64,000 nucleotides of DNA from Armatimonadota bacterium (lineage in GTDB: Bacteria > Sysuimicrobiota > Sysuimicrobiia > Sysuimicrobiales > Sysuimicrobiaceae). The stretch's first letter is position 1. Each line of letters begins with the position of its first letter. The position numbers were made by a program, and so were the translations under genes. Below the pieces are notes generated by a model, which saw only the letters and a program-made list of their open reading frames with translations, was not told the origin of the DNA and searched no databases. Positions 44,548-53,296 of the stretch are shown piece by piece. The DNA is taken from contig JAVKGX010000004.1 in the NCBI GenBank assembly GCA_031432545.1, forward strand, positions 120,686-184,685, in the 5' to 3' direction.

Positions 44548-46083
44548 TCAGCCCAGGACGAATTCGACCCGCTCACCCGGACGCCTCTGTGCCAGCCGGC
44601 CCAGATCTCTCTCGGCGACGACCGCCAGCACCGGGTAGCCGCCGGTGGTCGGCCCATCCGGCATGAGCACGATCGGCTGACCGTCCGGCGGCACCTGCAC
44701 CGCACCCACCACCATGGCCTCCGAGAGGATCTCGCTCGGTCCTGTGTGCTCGACCGCCGGACCTTCCAGACGGTAGCCGCTGCGGTCGCTGTGCGCGCTG
44801 ACCGCATAGCGGCCGCGGACGAACCTGTCCAGGGCATCCAGGGCGAACGCGTCGGGGTGCGGCCCGGGGAGGATCCGAATGGGCGCGTCGTGGGTCTGTT
44901 CCACATCGGCGGACGCGGGCCCCGGCGGGCCTGCCTGGACGCACAGGATGTCGCCCGTCCGCAGCGTCCTGCCCGACACGCCACCCAAGGCGGCTCGCAC
45001 GAGCGTGCTGCGGCTGCCCAGCACCGGCGGCACGTCAATGCCGCCCTGTACGGCGACGTACACCCACATTCCCCTCCGCGGTGCCACAAAGCGCAGCACC
45101 TGCCCGGGCCGCAGGTCCAGTGCCCGTGCTGGCTCGATCGGCTTTCCGTCCACCTCCGCGGCGAAGTCCCCGCCGGCCACCGCGATCGTCGTGGCCTCAA
45201 TCGCTTCGAGAATCGGGGCCGGCCACGTGCACTCCAAGGCCGCTGCGTCGAGTGGGTTCCCCACGGCGGCGTTCGCCCGTCCGAGAGACTCGCGGTCGAT
45301 GGCACCCGACGTCGGAACGCCGTAGCGGCGGAGTCCCGGACGTCCGCCGTCCTGCACCGTGGTGTGCAAGCCACTGCGCAGGACGACCAGCGCCCGCCTG
45401 TCCCCTCGGGCTTCGGGACACCGGACGGGTTCCGGCTCGCGCCACACGCCGTGGGGGATCGGGACGAACCGGACCGTATCCCCCACGTCGAACAGCGCAG
45501 CAGGCTGGCGTCCGGGGTCGAACAGCACCTCCGGCGTCCGGCCCAGGATCCGCCAACCCCCGGGGGTCGACGCCGGGTAGATGCCGGTCTGCTTGCCGGC
45601 GACCCCCACCCCGCCGGCCGCAACCCGCAGCCGCGGTCGGGACAGGCGCGGCGCGGCGATCCGATCGGGCACGATGCCCATGTACGGGAAGCCCGGCGCG
45701 AACCCCAGCATGTAGACGCGATAGTCCACGCCGGCGTGCAGCCGCACGACCTCACCCTCCGAGATCCCGGCCCACCGGGCGACGTCCGCCAGATCGGGCC
45801 CGAACCCGCCACCGTAGGCGACGGGCACTTCGTGCGAACGCCCCTCCGGGAACTCGGCGGTGTCGGGATCCACCGCTGACAGAGCCCGGGCGATGGATGG
45901 CAATGAGGTGCTCGCGCGATCGAACAAGACCAGGAGGGAGGCGTAGGCGGGGACGGTTTCGATACCCGGTCCCATCCGCCGCACCGCCGCGTCCAAGGCG
46001 AGGATGCGACGGTGCACCGCCGGATCGATTACGGTCTCCAGCCGCACCAGCACGGCCGACTCCCCGAAGGGCAGGATGTGCAT
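44548..46083 (-). CDS. 5-oxoprolinase subunits B and C fused (PxpB-PxpC / KipI-KipA)
   Basis: A 511-residue fusion. The N-terminal half (residues 1-220) is PxpB/KipI-like: FGESAVLVRLE, YMLGFAPGFPYMGIV and GGVGVAGKQTGIYP. The C-terminal half, from about 225, is PxpC/KipA-like: VLRSGLHTTVQDGGRPGLRRYGV and the C-terminal PDGPTTGGYPVLAVV. Together with PxpA they hydrolyse 5-oxoproline to glutamate using ATP. PxpA is not in the window. In some bacteria these are separate genes; the fusion is common in deep-branching phyla. Alr follows after 6 bp. Confidence 0.9.
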   Translation of the reverse strand: MHILPFGESAVLVRLETVIDPAVHRRILALDAAVRRMGPGIETVPAYASLLVLFDRASTSLPSIARALSAVDPDTAEFPEGRSHEVPVAYGGGFGPDLADVARWAGISEGEVVRLHAGVDYRVYMLGFAPGFPYMGIVPDRIAAPRLSRPRLRVAAGGVGVAGKQTGIYPASTPGGWRILGRTPEVLFDPGRQPAALFDVGDTVRFVPIPHGVWREPEPVRCPEARGDRRALVVLRSGLHTTVQDGGRPGLRRYGVPTSGAIDRESLGRANAAVGNPLDAAALECTWPAPILEAIEATTIAVAGGDFAAEVDGKPIEPARALDLRPGQVLRFVAPRRGMWVYVAVQGGIDVPPVLGSRSTLVRAALGGVSGRTLRTGDILCVQAGPPGPASADVEQTHDAPIRILPGPHPDAFALDALDRFVRGRYAVSAHSDRSGYRLEGPAVEHTGPSEILSEAMVVGAVQVPPDGQPIVLMPDGPTTGGYPVLAVVAERDLGRLAQRRPGERVEFVLG

Positions 46084-46089
46084 CGGGCG

Positions 46090-47169
46090 TCAGGTGTACC
46101 GCCGTGGCAGCCTCGGCGACAGCCGAGAGACGATCTCGTAGGGTATCGTCTCGCACAGCGCCGCCACCTCTTCTGCGGGTACGTGTGGACCGAGCAGTTC
46201 GACCTCGTCTCCCTCGGCAACGGGAAGGTCGCCGGCGTCCAGCATCAGGTAGTCCATGCACACCCGACCGGCATACCGCACGCGCCTGCCGCCGATCGCC
46301 GCGTGGCCTCGGTTGGACAACGCCCGGGGGATCCCGTCGGCGTATCCGATCGGCACGGTGACGATCGCGGTCTCGCGCAGCGCCCGATAGGTCGCGCCGT
46401 AGCTGATCGGCGTGCCGGCGGCCACCCGCTTCACCTGTACCGCCCGCGCCACGACCCGCAGCGCTGGCCGCAGGCCCGCCACCTCCACCCCGCACGACAG
46501 ACCGTACAGTCCGATCCCCATCCGGACCATGTCCAGGTGCGCCTCGGGAAGAGTGAACAGAGCCGCGCTGTTGGCCGCGTGGCGCAGGATCCCGCGATGC
46601 CCGGCCTCCTCCAGCGCCGCAATCGCCTCCAGGAAACGCCCCAGCTGTTGGCGGGCATAGCCCGAATCGGTGTCCGCGGTCGCGAAGTGCGTGAAAACGC
46701 CCTCGAGGATCAAACCGGGCGTGGACGCGATATCGCCGGCGATCCGCACCGCATCCTCCGCCCGGAACCCCGCCCTGCCCATCCCGGTGTCGATCTCGAG
46801 GTGCAGCGCAACGGGCGTGGCGGGATTCGCCGCGCGCCGCGCGGCGACGAGCATCGCGTGGGAAAACACGGTGAACGAGATCCGGCTGCCGGCGCCACGC
46901 GCGATCTCCTCCGCGTCGGCGGGGCCGAACACCAACACGGGCGAGCGGATCCCCGCCGCACGCAGCGCCTCGGCCTCCGACGGCAGCGCGACGCCCAGCC
47001 ACGCCGCGCCCGCCTCCAGAGCCGCCCGAGCCACCGGCGCCGCTCCGTGCCCGTACGCGTCCGCCTTCACGACGGCCATCAGGCGGGTGCTCGGTCCAAG
47101 AAAGGACCGGGCCGTGCCGACGTTGGTGCGGATCGCACCGAGGTCGACCTCAATCCACGCCGGCCGCAT
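46090..47169 (-). CDS. alr: Alanine racemase
   Basis: A 359-residue fold-III PLP enzyme producing D-Ala for peptidoglycan. The PLP lysine is in VVKADAYGHG (near residue 38), the catalytic Tyr in PISYGATYRA and the C-terminal active-site region in VCMDYLMLDAG. The start is ATG 47169; it overlaps the end of nnrED by 20 bp. It belongs to the run nnrED-alr-pxpBC. Confidence 0.95.
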   Translation of the reverse strand: MRPAWIEVDLGAIRTNVGTARSFLGPSTRLMAVVKADAYGHGAAPVARAALEAGAAWLGVALPSEAEALRAAGIRSPVLVFGPADAEEIARGAGSRISFTVFSHAMLVAARRAANPATPVALHLEIDTGMGRAGFRAEDAVRIAGDIASTPGLILEGVFTHFATADTDSGYARQQLGRFLEAIAALEEAGHRGILRHAANSAALFTLPEAHLDMVRMGIGLYGLSCGVEVAGLRPALRVVARAVQVKRVAAGTPISYGATYRALRETAIVTVPIGYADGIPRALSNRGHAAIGGRRVRYAGRVCMDYLMLDAGDLPVAEGDEVELLGPHVPAEEVAALCETIPYEIVSRLSPRLPRRYT

Positions 47170-48742
47170 GCAGGTAGCGGTACGGTTCGGAGATCTCCCC
47201 CATGCGCACGCGCCGCATTGCGACGGGCAGGCGCTCTGCGACCTCGTGCGCCAGCAGACCGCGGTCTCCGATCTCTGCGGCGAGCAAGTCCCCCGCGGCG
47301 CCGTGCAGGTACGCACCGACCCAGGCGGCGTCGAATGGACCGAGGCCCTGGCCCACCAGCGCCGCGACAGCACCCGTCAGCACGTCGCCCATCCCGCCGG
47401 ACGCCATCCCCGGGTTTCCGGTCGGGATGACCACGAGGCGCCCTTCCGGATCGGCCACAAGCGTGCGCGCGCCCTTGAGCAGAGTCACCGCGCCGGTCAG
47501 ACGCGCGGTCGAGCGCGCGGATTCGATCCGGCCCCTCTGAATCTCCGAAGTGGCCACGCCCAGCAGGCGCCCGAGTTCTCCGGGGTGCGGCGTGATGACT
47601 ACGGGCGCGCGGGCGCCGCGCAGTAGCGTATGCTGTCCCCGCAGCACGTTCAACGCGTCGGCGTCCAGGATCATCGGCCGGTCGCACGACCCGACCAACC
47701 CCCGCACGACGTCCTCGACGCCTTTGGCCGCAGACAGTCCAGGCCCGATCGCCACCACGTCGGCATCCTGGGCGAGTTCCAGGATGGGGTCCAACGCGGC
47801 CGCGTCCAGGGCGCCGTCGGCAGCCGGCAGACCGGCCGGCATGGCCTCTAGGACGTCCGCCGCGACGGCCCCGAAGATCGAATCGGGGACCGCCAGGCGG
47901 ACCAGTCCCGCGCCGGCGCGCAGCGCGCCCAGCGCCGTCAGTTTTGGCGCCCCGGCGAACCGGGCGGAACCCGCGACCAACAGCACCCGCCCGTAGGTGC
48001 CCTTGTGGGTCTCGGGTGCGCGCGGGGGGAGGAACCTGCGGACCTGCGCGGCTGTCGCGATCTCCGCGGGGATGCGGCTGTCCATGACGACGTTGCGGGG
48101 AATGCCCAGATCGGCGACCACCACCTCCCCGCAGTGCGCGGCCCCCGGATAGACGGCCATCCCAAGCTTGGGCAGCCCCATGGTCACAGTGACCGTCGCG
48201 CGGACGCACGGACCTTCGATCCGTCCGGTGTCTGCGTCCAGTCCCGACGGGACGTCCACGGCGACCACGGGTGTGCCGCTGTCGTTGATGGCCTCGATGG
48301 CCCGCGCCGGAATCCCTACCGCCGGACCGCGGAATCCGGTGCCGAAGATGGCGTCGACGATCAGGTCGGCACCCGCAACCATTCCCCGCACAGCGGCATC
48401 GCTGGCACCGACGATGTTGTCGACCTCGGTGTGGCAAGCCCGCAGCGCCCGGAGGTTGGTAGCGCTGTCGCCGGTCAGGTCCTGGTCACGGGCAAGCAGG
48501 TAGGTACGCACCGCCGCCCCGGCGTTCACCATGTGCCGTGCGGCACACAGCCCGTCCCCGCCGTTGCTCCCCTTTCCGCAGACGACCACCACCCGGCGTC
48601 CCGACCTCGCCCTGAGCATCCGCAGGGCGGTCACGGCCGTGGCGCGGCCGGCGTGCTCCATCAGCACGACCGTCGGGAGCCCCGCCTCTTCCAGCGCGCG
48701 ACGCTCGATCTCGCGGATCTGCTCCGTCGTTGGGAGCTTCAA
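47150..48742 (-). CDS. nnr: Bifunctional NAD(P)H-hydrate repair enzyme (epimerase plus dehydratase)
   Basis: A 530-residue protein repairing hydrated NADH and NADPH. The N-terminal epimerase (NnrE, residues 1-215) has CGKGSNGGDGL and VDAIFGTGFRG. The C-terminal ADP-dependent dehydratase (NnrD, from about 240) has HKGTYGRVLLVAGS, PHPGELGRLLG, LKGARTLV and GNPGMASGGMGDVLTG. The start is TTG 48742, overlapping the acpS stop. AcpS next to NnrE/D is a classical neighbour pair. Confidence 0.95.
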   Translation of the reverse strand: MKLPTTEQIREIERRALEEAGLPTVVLMEHAGRATAVTALRMLRARSGRRVVVVCGKGSNGGDGLCAARHMVNAGAAVRTYLLARDQDLTGDSATNLRALRACHTEVDNIVGASDAAVRGMVAGADLIVDAIFGTGFRGPAVGIPARAIEAINDSGTPVVAVDVPSGLDADTGRIEGPCVRATVTVTMGLPKLGMAVYPGAAHCGEVVVADLGIPRNVVMDSRIPAEIATAAQVRRFLPPRAPETHKGTYGRVLLVAGSARFAGAPKLTALGALRAGAGLVRLAVPDSIFGAVAADVLEAMPAGLPAADGALDAAALDPILELAQDADVVAIGPGLSAAKGVEDVVRGLVGSCDRPMILDADALNVLRGQHTLLRGARAPVVITPHPGELGRLLGVATSEIQRGRIESARSTARLTGAVTLLKGARTLVADPEGRLVVIPTGNPGMASGGMGDVLTGAVAALVGQGLGPFDAAWVGAYLHGAAGDLLAAEIGDRGLLAHEVAERLPVAMRRVRMGEISEPYRYLHAAGVD

Positions 48743-49122
48743 GCCTCGCCCTCCGCCACCGCCATTGCGGTAGCGTACAACTCGCCGTGCGAGACGGAGA
48801 CATGCAGTCGAACGACCCCGGCTCGCTTTGCCAGCTGTGCGGCCGCCCCGCTCAGTCGTGCAGCCGGGCGCCCGCCGTGCTCATTGGTGACTTCGATGTC
48901 GTGCCAGCCGATGCGCCCCCACCCCCAGCCCAGGGCCTTCATCACCGCCTCCTTGGCGGCGAAGCGCCCGGCCAGACGCCGTGCCCGCGCGCGTCCGGCC
49001 CCGGCGCCCTCCCACTCGGCTTCGGTGAACACGCGGCGCTGGAACGCCTCCCCCCAACGGTGCAGCGCCCGCTCCACTCGTGCCACTTCGACGATGTCCA
49101 CTCCCACGCCCACGATGTGCAA
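48739..49122 (-). CDS. acpS: Holo-[acyl-carrier-protein] synthase
   Basis: A 127-residue enzyme that transfers phosphopantetheine to ACP. VGVGVDIVEVARV at the start contains the Mg-binding Asp, and GRFAAKEAVMKALG is the second signature. TTG 49122 lies seven bases after GGGAGG and gives the family N-terminus; the upstream frame lacks homology. It ends with a 4-bp overlap with nnr. Confidence 0.94.
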   Translation of the reverse strand: MHIVGVGVDIVEVARVERALHRWGEAFQRRVFTEAEWEGAGAGRARARRLAGRFAAKEAVMKALGWGWGRIGWHDIEVTNEHGGRPAARLSGAAAQLAKRAGVVRLHVSVSHGELYATAMAVAEGEA

Positions 49123-49218
49123 CGACCAACCTCCCGGCAGGCCGCCCCGCAATCCGAGCACGACCCGCGGCTGCCGCCGAGCCCGGCACGCCGCGCGCCT
49201 GCGACCCATCCCCGGCCG

Positions 49219-49398
49219 CTACTCCGCCTCTTCCACCAGCATCACGGGGATCCCATCCCGCACAGGATAGCGGCGGCCGCACAGCGTGCACACCAAGCGG
49301 TCGTCCTCCGAGCGCACGGGCGCCTTGCACACCGGGCAGGCCAGCAGCTCGATCAGTTCGGGATCCAGGGCCACGACAGCGTCTTCGGTTCCCCCCAA
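49219..49398 (-). CDS. Trm112-like zinc-binding protein
   Basis: A 59-residue protein with two CxxC knuckles (CPVCK near residue 22 and CTLCGRR near 38) and the YPVRDGIPVML end of Trm112/UPF0434 proteins. Such proteins activate or stabilise methyltransferases. The start is TTG 49398 after GGAGGA; longer readings start inside a proline-rich non-conserved stretch. Confidence 0.8.
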   Translation of the reverse strand: MGGTEDAVVALDPELIELLACPVCKAPVRSEDDRLVCTLCGRRYPVRDGIPVMLVEEAE

Positions 49399-49451
49399 GG
49401 CGCATCCTCCCCGCCGGGGCGGCAGCCGCGGTGGGGGTCTGCAGCCCCCGC

Positions 49452-51278
49452 TCACTCCACCGTCACGCTCTTGGCGAGGTTGCGGGGCTGGTCGATGTCG
49501 TGCCCCCGCTCGCGCGCCACGTAGTAGGCCAACAGCTGCAGGGGGACGATCGACAGCACCGGGCTCAGCAGGTCGTCGGTGCGCGGGATCCGCAGCACGT
49601 CGTCGGCGTACTTGGCAATCTGGGTGTCGTCGTCGTAGGCAACCGCGATCACGTGCGCGCCGCGCGCCTTCACCTCCTGCAGCCCGGAGATCGTCTTCTC
49701 GTATACGTGCCGCTGGGTCAGGACGATCACGACAGGTGTGCCGTGGGTGACCAGCGCGAGGGTTCCGTGCTTGAGCTCGCCCGCGGGCATCGCCTCCGAG
49801 TGGACGTAGGAGATCTCTTTCAGCTTCAGGGAACCCTCCATCGCGACCGCGTAGTCCAGCCCGCGGCCGATGAAGTAGACGTCGTCACGCTCGACCAGGC
49901 GCCGCGCGAGACCTTCCACCGCCCCAGATGTGTTGAGGGCCTCCTGGACCTTCTGAGGCAGGAGCTTCAGCTCACGCACCAACGCACGGGCCCTGTAGGC
50001 GTCCACGCTGCCGCGCTCCCTCCCCACATACAGGGCCAGCAGCACCTGCCCGACGAGCATGGTCAGGTAGGCCTTCGTCGACGCGACGGCGATCTCGGGA
50101 CCGGCCCGCGTGTATAGGATGTCGTGGGCTTCCCGGCTGAGCGTGCTTCCGACGACATTGGTGATCGCCAGCAGCCGCGATCCCCGGTCGCGACACAGGC
50201 GGGCCGCCGCCAACGTGTCGGCGGTCTCCCCCGACTGGCTGATCGCGACGGTCAGGGTATCCGGCCCCACAAGGGGATCCCGGTAGCGCAGTTCGTGCGC
50301 GTAGTCGACCTCCACGGGCAGGCGCAGCAACGTCTCAAACAGCGCCCGGCCAACGAGTCCAGCGTGGTAGGCGGTGCCGCACGCCGTGATCCAGATCTTG
50401 TCCAGGCGCGCCGCCAAACCCGGCGGAAACCGGACGTCCTCCAGCTCGACAGCGTCTTCGCGGTCCAGACGCCCCATCATCGTCTCCTGGAGAGCCCGCG
50501 GCTGCTCAAAGATCTCCTTGAGCATGAAGTGCGGGTATCCGCCGCGCTCGGCCTCCTCCGCATTCCAGGTGACGTACATGCGCGCGCGCTCCACCGGCGT
50601 CCCGTCCAGCCGGTGGACGGTTGCGCCCTCGCGCGTGATCACGACCATCTCACCGTCTTCCACGACCAGGACGTCCCGCGTGTGCGGCAGGAGTGCGGGG
50701 ATGTCAGACGCCAGCAGCATCTCTCCCCGCCCGAACCCGATGACGAGCGGGCTGATCATGCGCACCGCCACGATGCGACCGGGTTCGTCGGCACACATCG
50801 CGACCAGCGCGTACGCGCCGGTGGCCCGCCGCACCGCCCGCCGCGTCGCCTCGGCGATGTCGCCGCGGTACTCCTCCTCAATCAGGTGCGCCAGCACCTC
50901 GGTGTCCGTGTCCGACCGGAAGGCGTGTCCCCGTGCGCCGAGTTCCTCGCGCAGCGCGAGGAAGTTCTCGATGATGCCGTTGTGGATCACCACGAACCGG
51001 CCCGATTCGTCGGTGTGCGGGTGCGCGTTGGCGTCGGTGGGCTGGCCGTGGGTCGCCCACCGCGTGTGTCCGATCCCGACCGTGCCGGCCACCGGGTTGG
51101 CGTCCACCAGCTCGGCCAGGCGGGCGAGCTTGCCCGCCGCTTTGCGCACCTCGATTGCGCCGTTGTGGGCGATGGCGATCCCGGCCGAGTCGTAGCCTCG
51201 GTACTCCAGGCGGCGCAACCCGTCCAGGAGGATGGCTGCCGCGTCCTTGTCTCCGATGTAGCCCATGATGCCGCACAT
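49452..51278 (-). CDS. glmS: Glutamine-fructose-6-phosphate aminotransferase (isomerizing)
   Basis: A 608-residue enzyme making GlcN-6-P, the first step of UDP-GlcNAc synthesis. The N-terminal Cys nucleophile (MCGIMGYIG) begins directly at ATG 51278, so the start is certain; GGAGGT is upstream. RWATHG, NGIIENF and the SIS-domain blocks SQSGETADT and ASTKAYLTML, with the C-terminal LAKSVTVE, complete it. It supplies the same pathway as glmM downstream in the genome order. The upstream gap of 64 bp holds no glmS ribozyme. Confidence 0.97.
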   Translation of the reverse strand: MCGIMGYIGDKDAAAILLDGLRRLEYRGYDSAGIAIAHNGAIEVRKAAGKLARLAELVDANPVAGTVGIGHTRWATHGQPTDANAHPHTDESGRFVVIHNGIIENFLALREELGARGHAFRSDTDTEVLAHLIEEEYRGDIAEATRRAVRRATGAYALVAMCADEPGRIVAVRMISPLVIGFGRGEMLLASDIPALLPHTRDVLVVEDGEMVVITREGATVHRLDGTPVERARMYVTWNAEEAERGGYPHFMLKEIFEQPRALQETMMGRLDREDAVELEDVRFPPGLAARLDKIWITACGTAYHAGLVGRALFETLLRLPVEVDYAHELRYRDPLVGPDTLTVAISQSGETADTLAAARLCRDRGSRLLAITNVVGSTLSREAHDILYTRAGPEIAVASTKAYLTMLVGQVLLALYVGRERGSVDAYRARALVRELKLLPQKVQEALNTSGAVEGLARRLVERDDVYFIGRGLDYAVAMEGSLKLKEISYVHSEAMPAGELKHGTLALVTHGTPVVIVLTQRHVYEKTISGLQEVKARGAHVIAVAYDDDTQIAKYADDVLRIPRTDDLLSPVLSIVPLQLLAYYVARERGHDIDQPRNLAKSVTVE

Positions 51279-51342
51279 GGTCCGACCTCCGCATATTTGG
51301 GCGGCAAGCCGCCGGCTCTGTGTCATCCGCCCGGGCTGTCTG

Positions 51343-52470
51343 CTACGTGCCGGACACGGTCGCCGGTTCGCGCGTGACCACGAACTCCTGCTCAAGCCTC
51401 TCCAGCCGCGCGACGATGCCGCCGTACTCGAGCTCCGACATCGGCAGCATCGCGGGCCCGAAGAACCCCTGGCGCCGCATCTCGACCGCCTTTTCTGCCA
51501 CACGCTGGCGGACCGGCTGCCAGACGGGGTCTGCGAACAGGTCCACCGGCTCGGTGAGGCGTCCTTCGTGCACGGAGAAGCCCAGCGCGGAGACCATCGG
51601 GCAGCAGAAGAACGTGCTGGCCGGTGTGTTGACCGGCACCGGCATCAGCGGGAGGTTGTGGCTGCCCCGGGTGTCACCCGCCACGAACTGGCCGATGGCG
51701 AACGGCGGCCCGAACTCCTCGGTGGCTGGGAAGATCTTCTGCACGCGCACCACTGCCACCGGGTCGTCCTTGCCGACGTACCGACCCGCGATGTTGCGCA
51801 GACGCGTCGTCGAGACCGCCGCCGCTTGCTCACCGGGATGCTTGCGCGACCAGATGGACTCAATCACGAACCGGTGCGTGTCGCGCAGCAACGCCGCGAT
51901 GTCGTATAGCCGCTCCGGGGCGTCCAACACGATCGTCCGGTCACCTTCGGTGTGATCGACGTCCATGATCCGGAACCGGAAACCGGCGTGCAGGTCCACC
52001 GACAGTAGCAGCCCCGAGGAGTACATCGGGTCGGCGAAGGCCAGGTACAGCGGGAGATTGAACGCGCCGGGCTCGGTCTTGTCGGCCGCCAGCACCATCA
52101 CGGCCTCGTTGGGCCGCTCGTCGAACTCGATCTCCGCGGATGCAGGTCCCAGCCCCCGCACGTTGCCGCTGAACGCATCCTTGAGCAGATCCTGGCCCGC
52201 GCCATATAGCCCCTGCCCCTTAGCCACCTCCGTGCCCCGGCGGAACGCCTCCCACGCCAGCGCGTGGACATCGGGTGAGTCCGTCCCCCGTGTGTGCGTC
52301 ATGATGAGGCAGATGTCGTCCCCCGTGTGGCACACGAAACTGTCGATCAGCAGGCCCGCGCCGGCCTCACGGACGTATGACGTCACGCTGTCCAGGACCG
52401 CACGGCTGGGCTGGGTGTGACCGCCGACGCTGCCGATGTCGGCCTTGATCACGCTGATAGTCGTCCGCAT
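51343..52470 (-). CDS. fbp: Fructose-1,6-bisphosphate aldolase/phosphatase (type V FBPase)
   Basis: A 375-residue bifunctional gluconeogenic enzyme that condenses triose phosphates and dephosphorylates FBP. VIKADIGSVGGHTQPS at the N-terminus carries the metal and substrate residues; DVDHTEGDR, HNLPLMPVPV and SALGFSVHEG follow. The family is typical of archaea and deep-branching thermophilic bacteria. ATG 52470 has an excellent AAGGAGGG. A 433-bp leader region lies upstream. Confidence 0.95.
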   Translation of the reverse strand: MRTTISVIKADIGSVGGHTQPSRAVLDSVTSYVREAGAGLLIDSFVCHTGDDICLIMTHTRGTDSPDVHALAWEAFRRGTEVAKGQGLYGAGQDLLKDAFSGNVRGLGPASAEIEFDERPNEAVMVLAADKTEPGAFNLPLYLAFADPMYSSGLLLSVDLHAGFRFRIMDVDHTEGDRTIVLDAPERLYDIAALLRDTHRFVIESIWSRKHPGEQAAAVSTTRLRNIAGRYVGKDDPVAVVRVQKIFPATEEFGPPFAIGQFVAGDTRGSHNLPLMPVPVNTPASTFFCCPMVSALGFSVHEGRLTEPVDLFADPVWQPVRQRVAEKAVEMRRQGFFGPAMLPMSELEYGGIVARLERLEQEFVVTREPATVSGT

Positions 52471-52903
52471 GCGAAATCCCTCCTTCCACGAGGTTTCGGG
52501 CTCGCGCACACAACGCGAAGGAGATCCTTCCTCCGCGGGAAAGCCGGTTGTGGGTTTGGCGGCACACCGGCGCGAGGTGGGAGGCATCGCGCCGCTCCGA
52601 GTCGTCGGACGCCGCAGGCGCCCGATCCAGCGCTGACTGGGAAGCCCTTTGTCCCGGGGTCGCCCCCGCGGCTTTGTCGGCTTCCTTTTCAAACCAGATG
52701 GCGTTCTGGAGGCCCGTCAGCAGGGCCTGGGGTCACCCGCCGAATAGGAGGAACGACCCTCCCATCGAGATCCCCCGCCTCGTCGCCCGGCACTCACCGT
52801 CCGGCCCTGGGTCGTCTACCACCCACCGCCGGGCACGGTGCCGGGCCTGGCGCTTTCGCCAGATCTCCCCCGAACCACCTCCCCACCGAAACTCCTCGGC
52901 CCA
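52471..52903 (-). other. Long untranslated region upstream of fbp
   Basis: No gene is apparent in these 433 bp. It contains a large symmetric hairpin (52640-52685) and, nearer the gene, a short inverted repeat around 52519-52543 of GAAGGAGATCCTTC type. Part of the region is read as low-quality frames only. It would be a roughly 200-400 nt leader of fbp or the 3' end of the vanZ transcript. Confidence 0.5.
52640..52685 (-). promoter_or_regulatory. Symmetric structured hairpin in the fbp leader
   Basis: On the minus strand: GGAAGCC, GACAAAG, a GC stem closed by a GCGA tetraloop, then ACAAAG and GGCTTCC. A 7-bp outer stem and a GC inner stem thus flank a symmetric ACAAAG/ACAAAG internal loop. 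The GNRA loop favours the minus strand as the RNA. It is not followed by a T-run on that strand. I cannot match it to a known riboswitch. Confidence 0.4.
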
Positions 52904-53296
52904 TTATACACCCCGCCCGGTCGGGCCGGCGCGACGCCGATGCAACCTCCGCAAGACCCATGCAGCGGCCACCACGCCCATCCCGTTGGCCAGCAGGTCT
53001 GCGACCTCAGGCGTCCGACCGGGCGAAAACATCTGCAGACACTCGATCGACGCGCCGTAGCACCAGGCGCCCACGGCCGCTCGGCGCACACCGACGCCCG
53101 AGCACACCAGCAGGTACGTGAGCACCGCATAGGCCAGCGCGTGTCCCGCCACGCCGGCCGTCCGCGAGAGCGCACCGATCGCGTCCTGAGGCAGCAGCGA
53201 CACCACCGCGACCAGTACCATCCAGACGGCGGACGCCGCGCGCCACATCCTGCTGCGCGCCGCGACGTCGTGGGCCGGCGGCGCAGACCCCCTCAC
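52904..53296 (-). CDS. VanZ-like family membrane protein
   Basis: A 130-residue small membrane protein with three or four hydrophobic segments. SLLPQD near residue 35, the H in AGHALAYAVLTYLL, and SIECLQMFSPGRTPEVADLLANGMG match the VanZ-like pattern (E..Q...pgR...DL.aN). Function is generally unknown; some members affect glycopeptide resistance. It overlaps the glmM stop by 4 bp and is co-transcribed with it. Confidence 0.85.
   Translation of the reverse strand: MRGSAPPAHDVAARSRMWRAASAVWMVLVAVVSLLPQDAIGALSRTAGVAGHALAYAVLTYLLVCSGVGVRRAAVGAWCYGASIECLQMFSPGRTPEVADLLANGMGVVAAAWVLRRLHRRRAGPTGRGV

Noticed and set aside
51279-51342. glmS ribozyme
   Set aside because: The gap is only 64 bp and lacks the ribozyme core.
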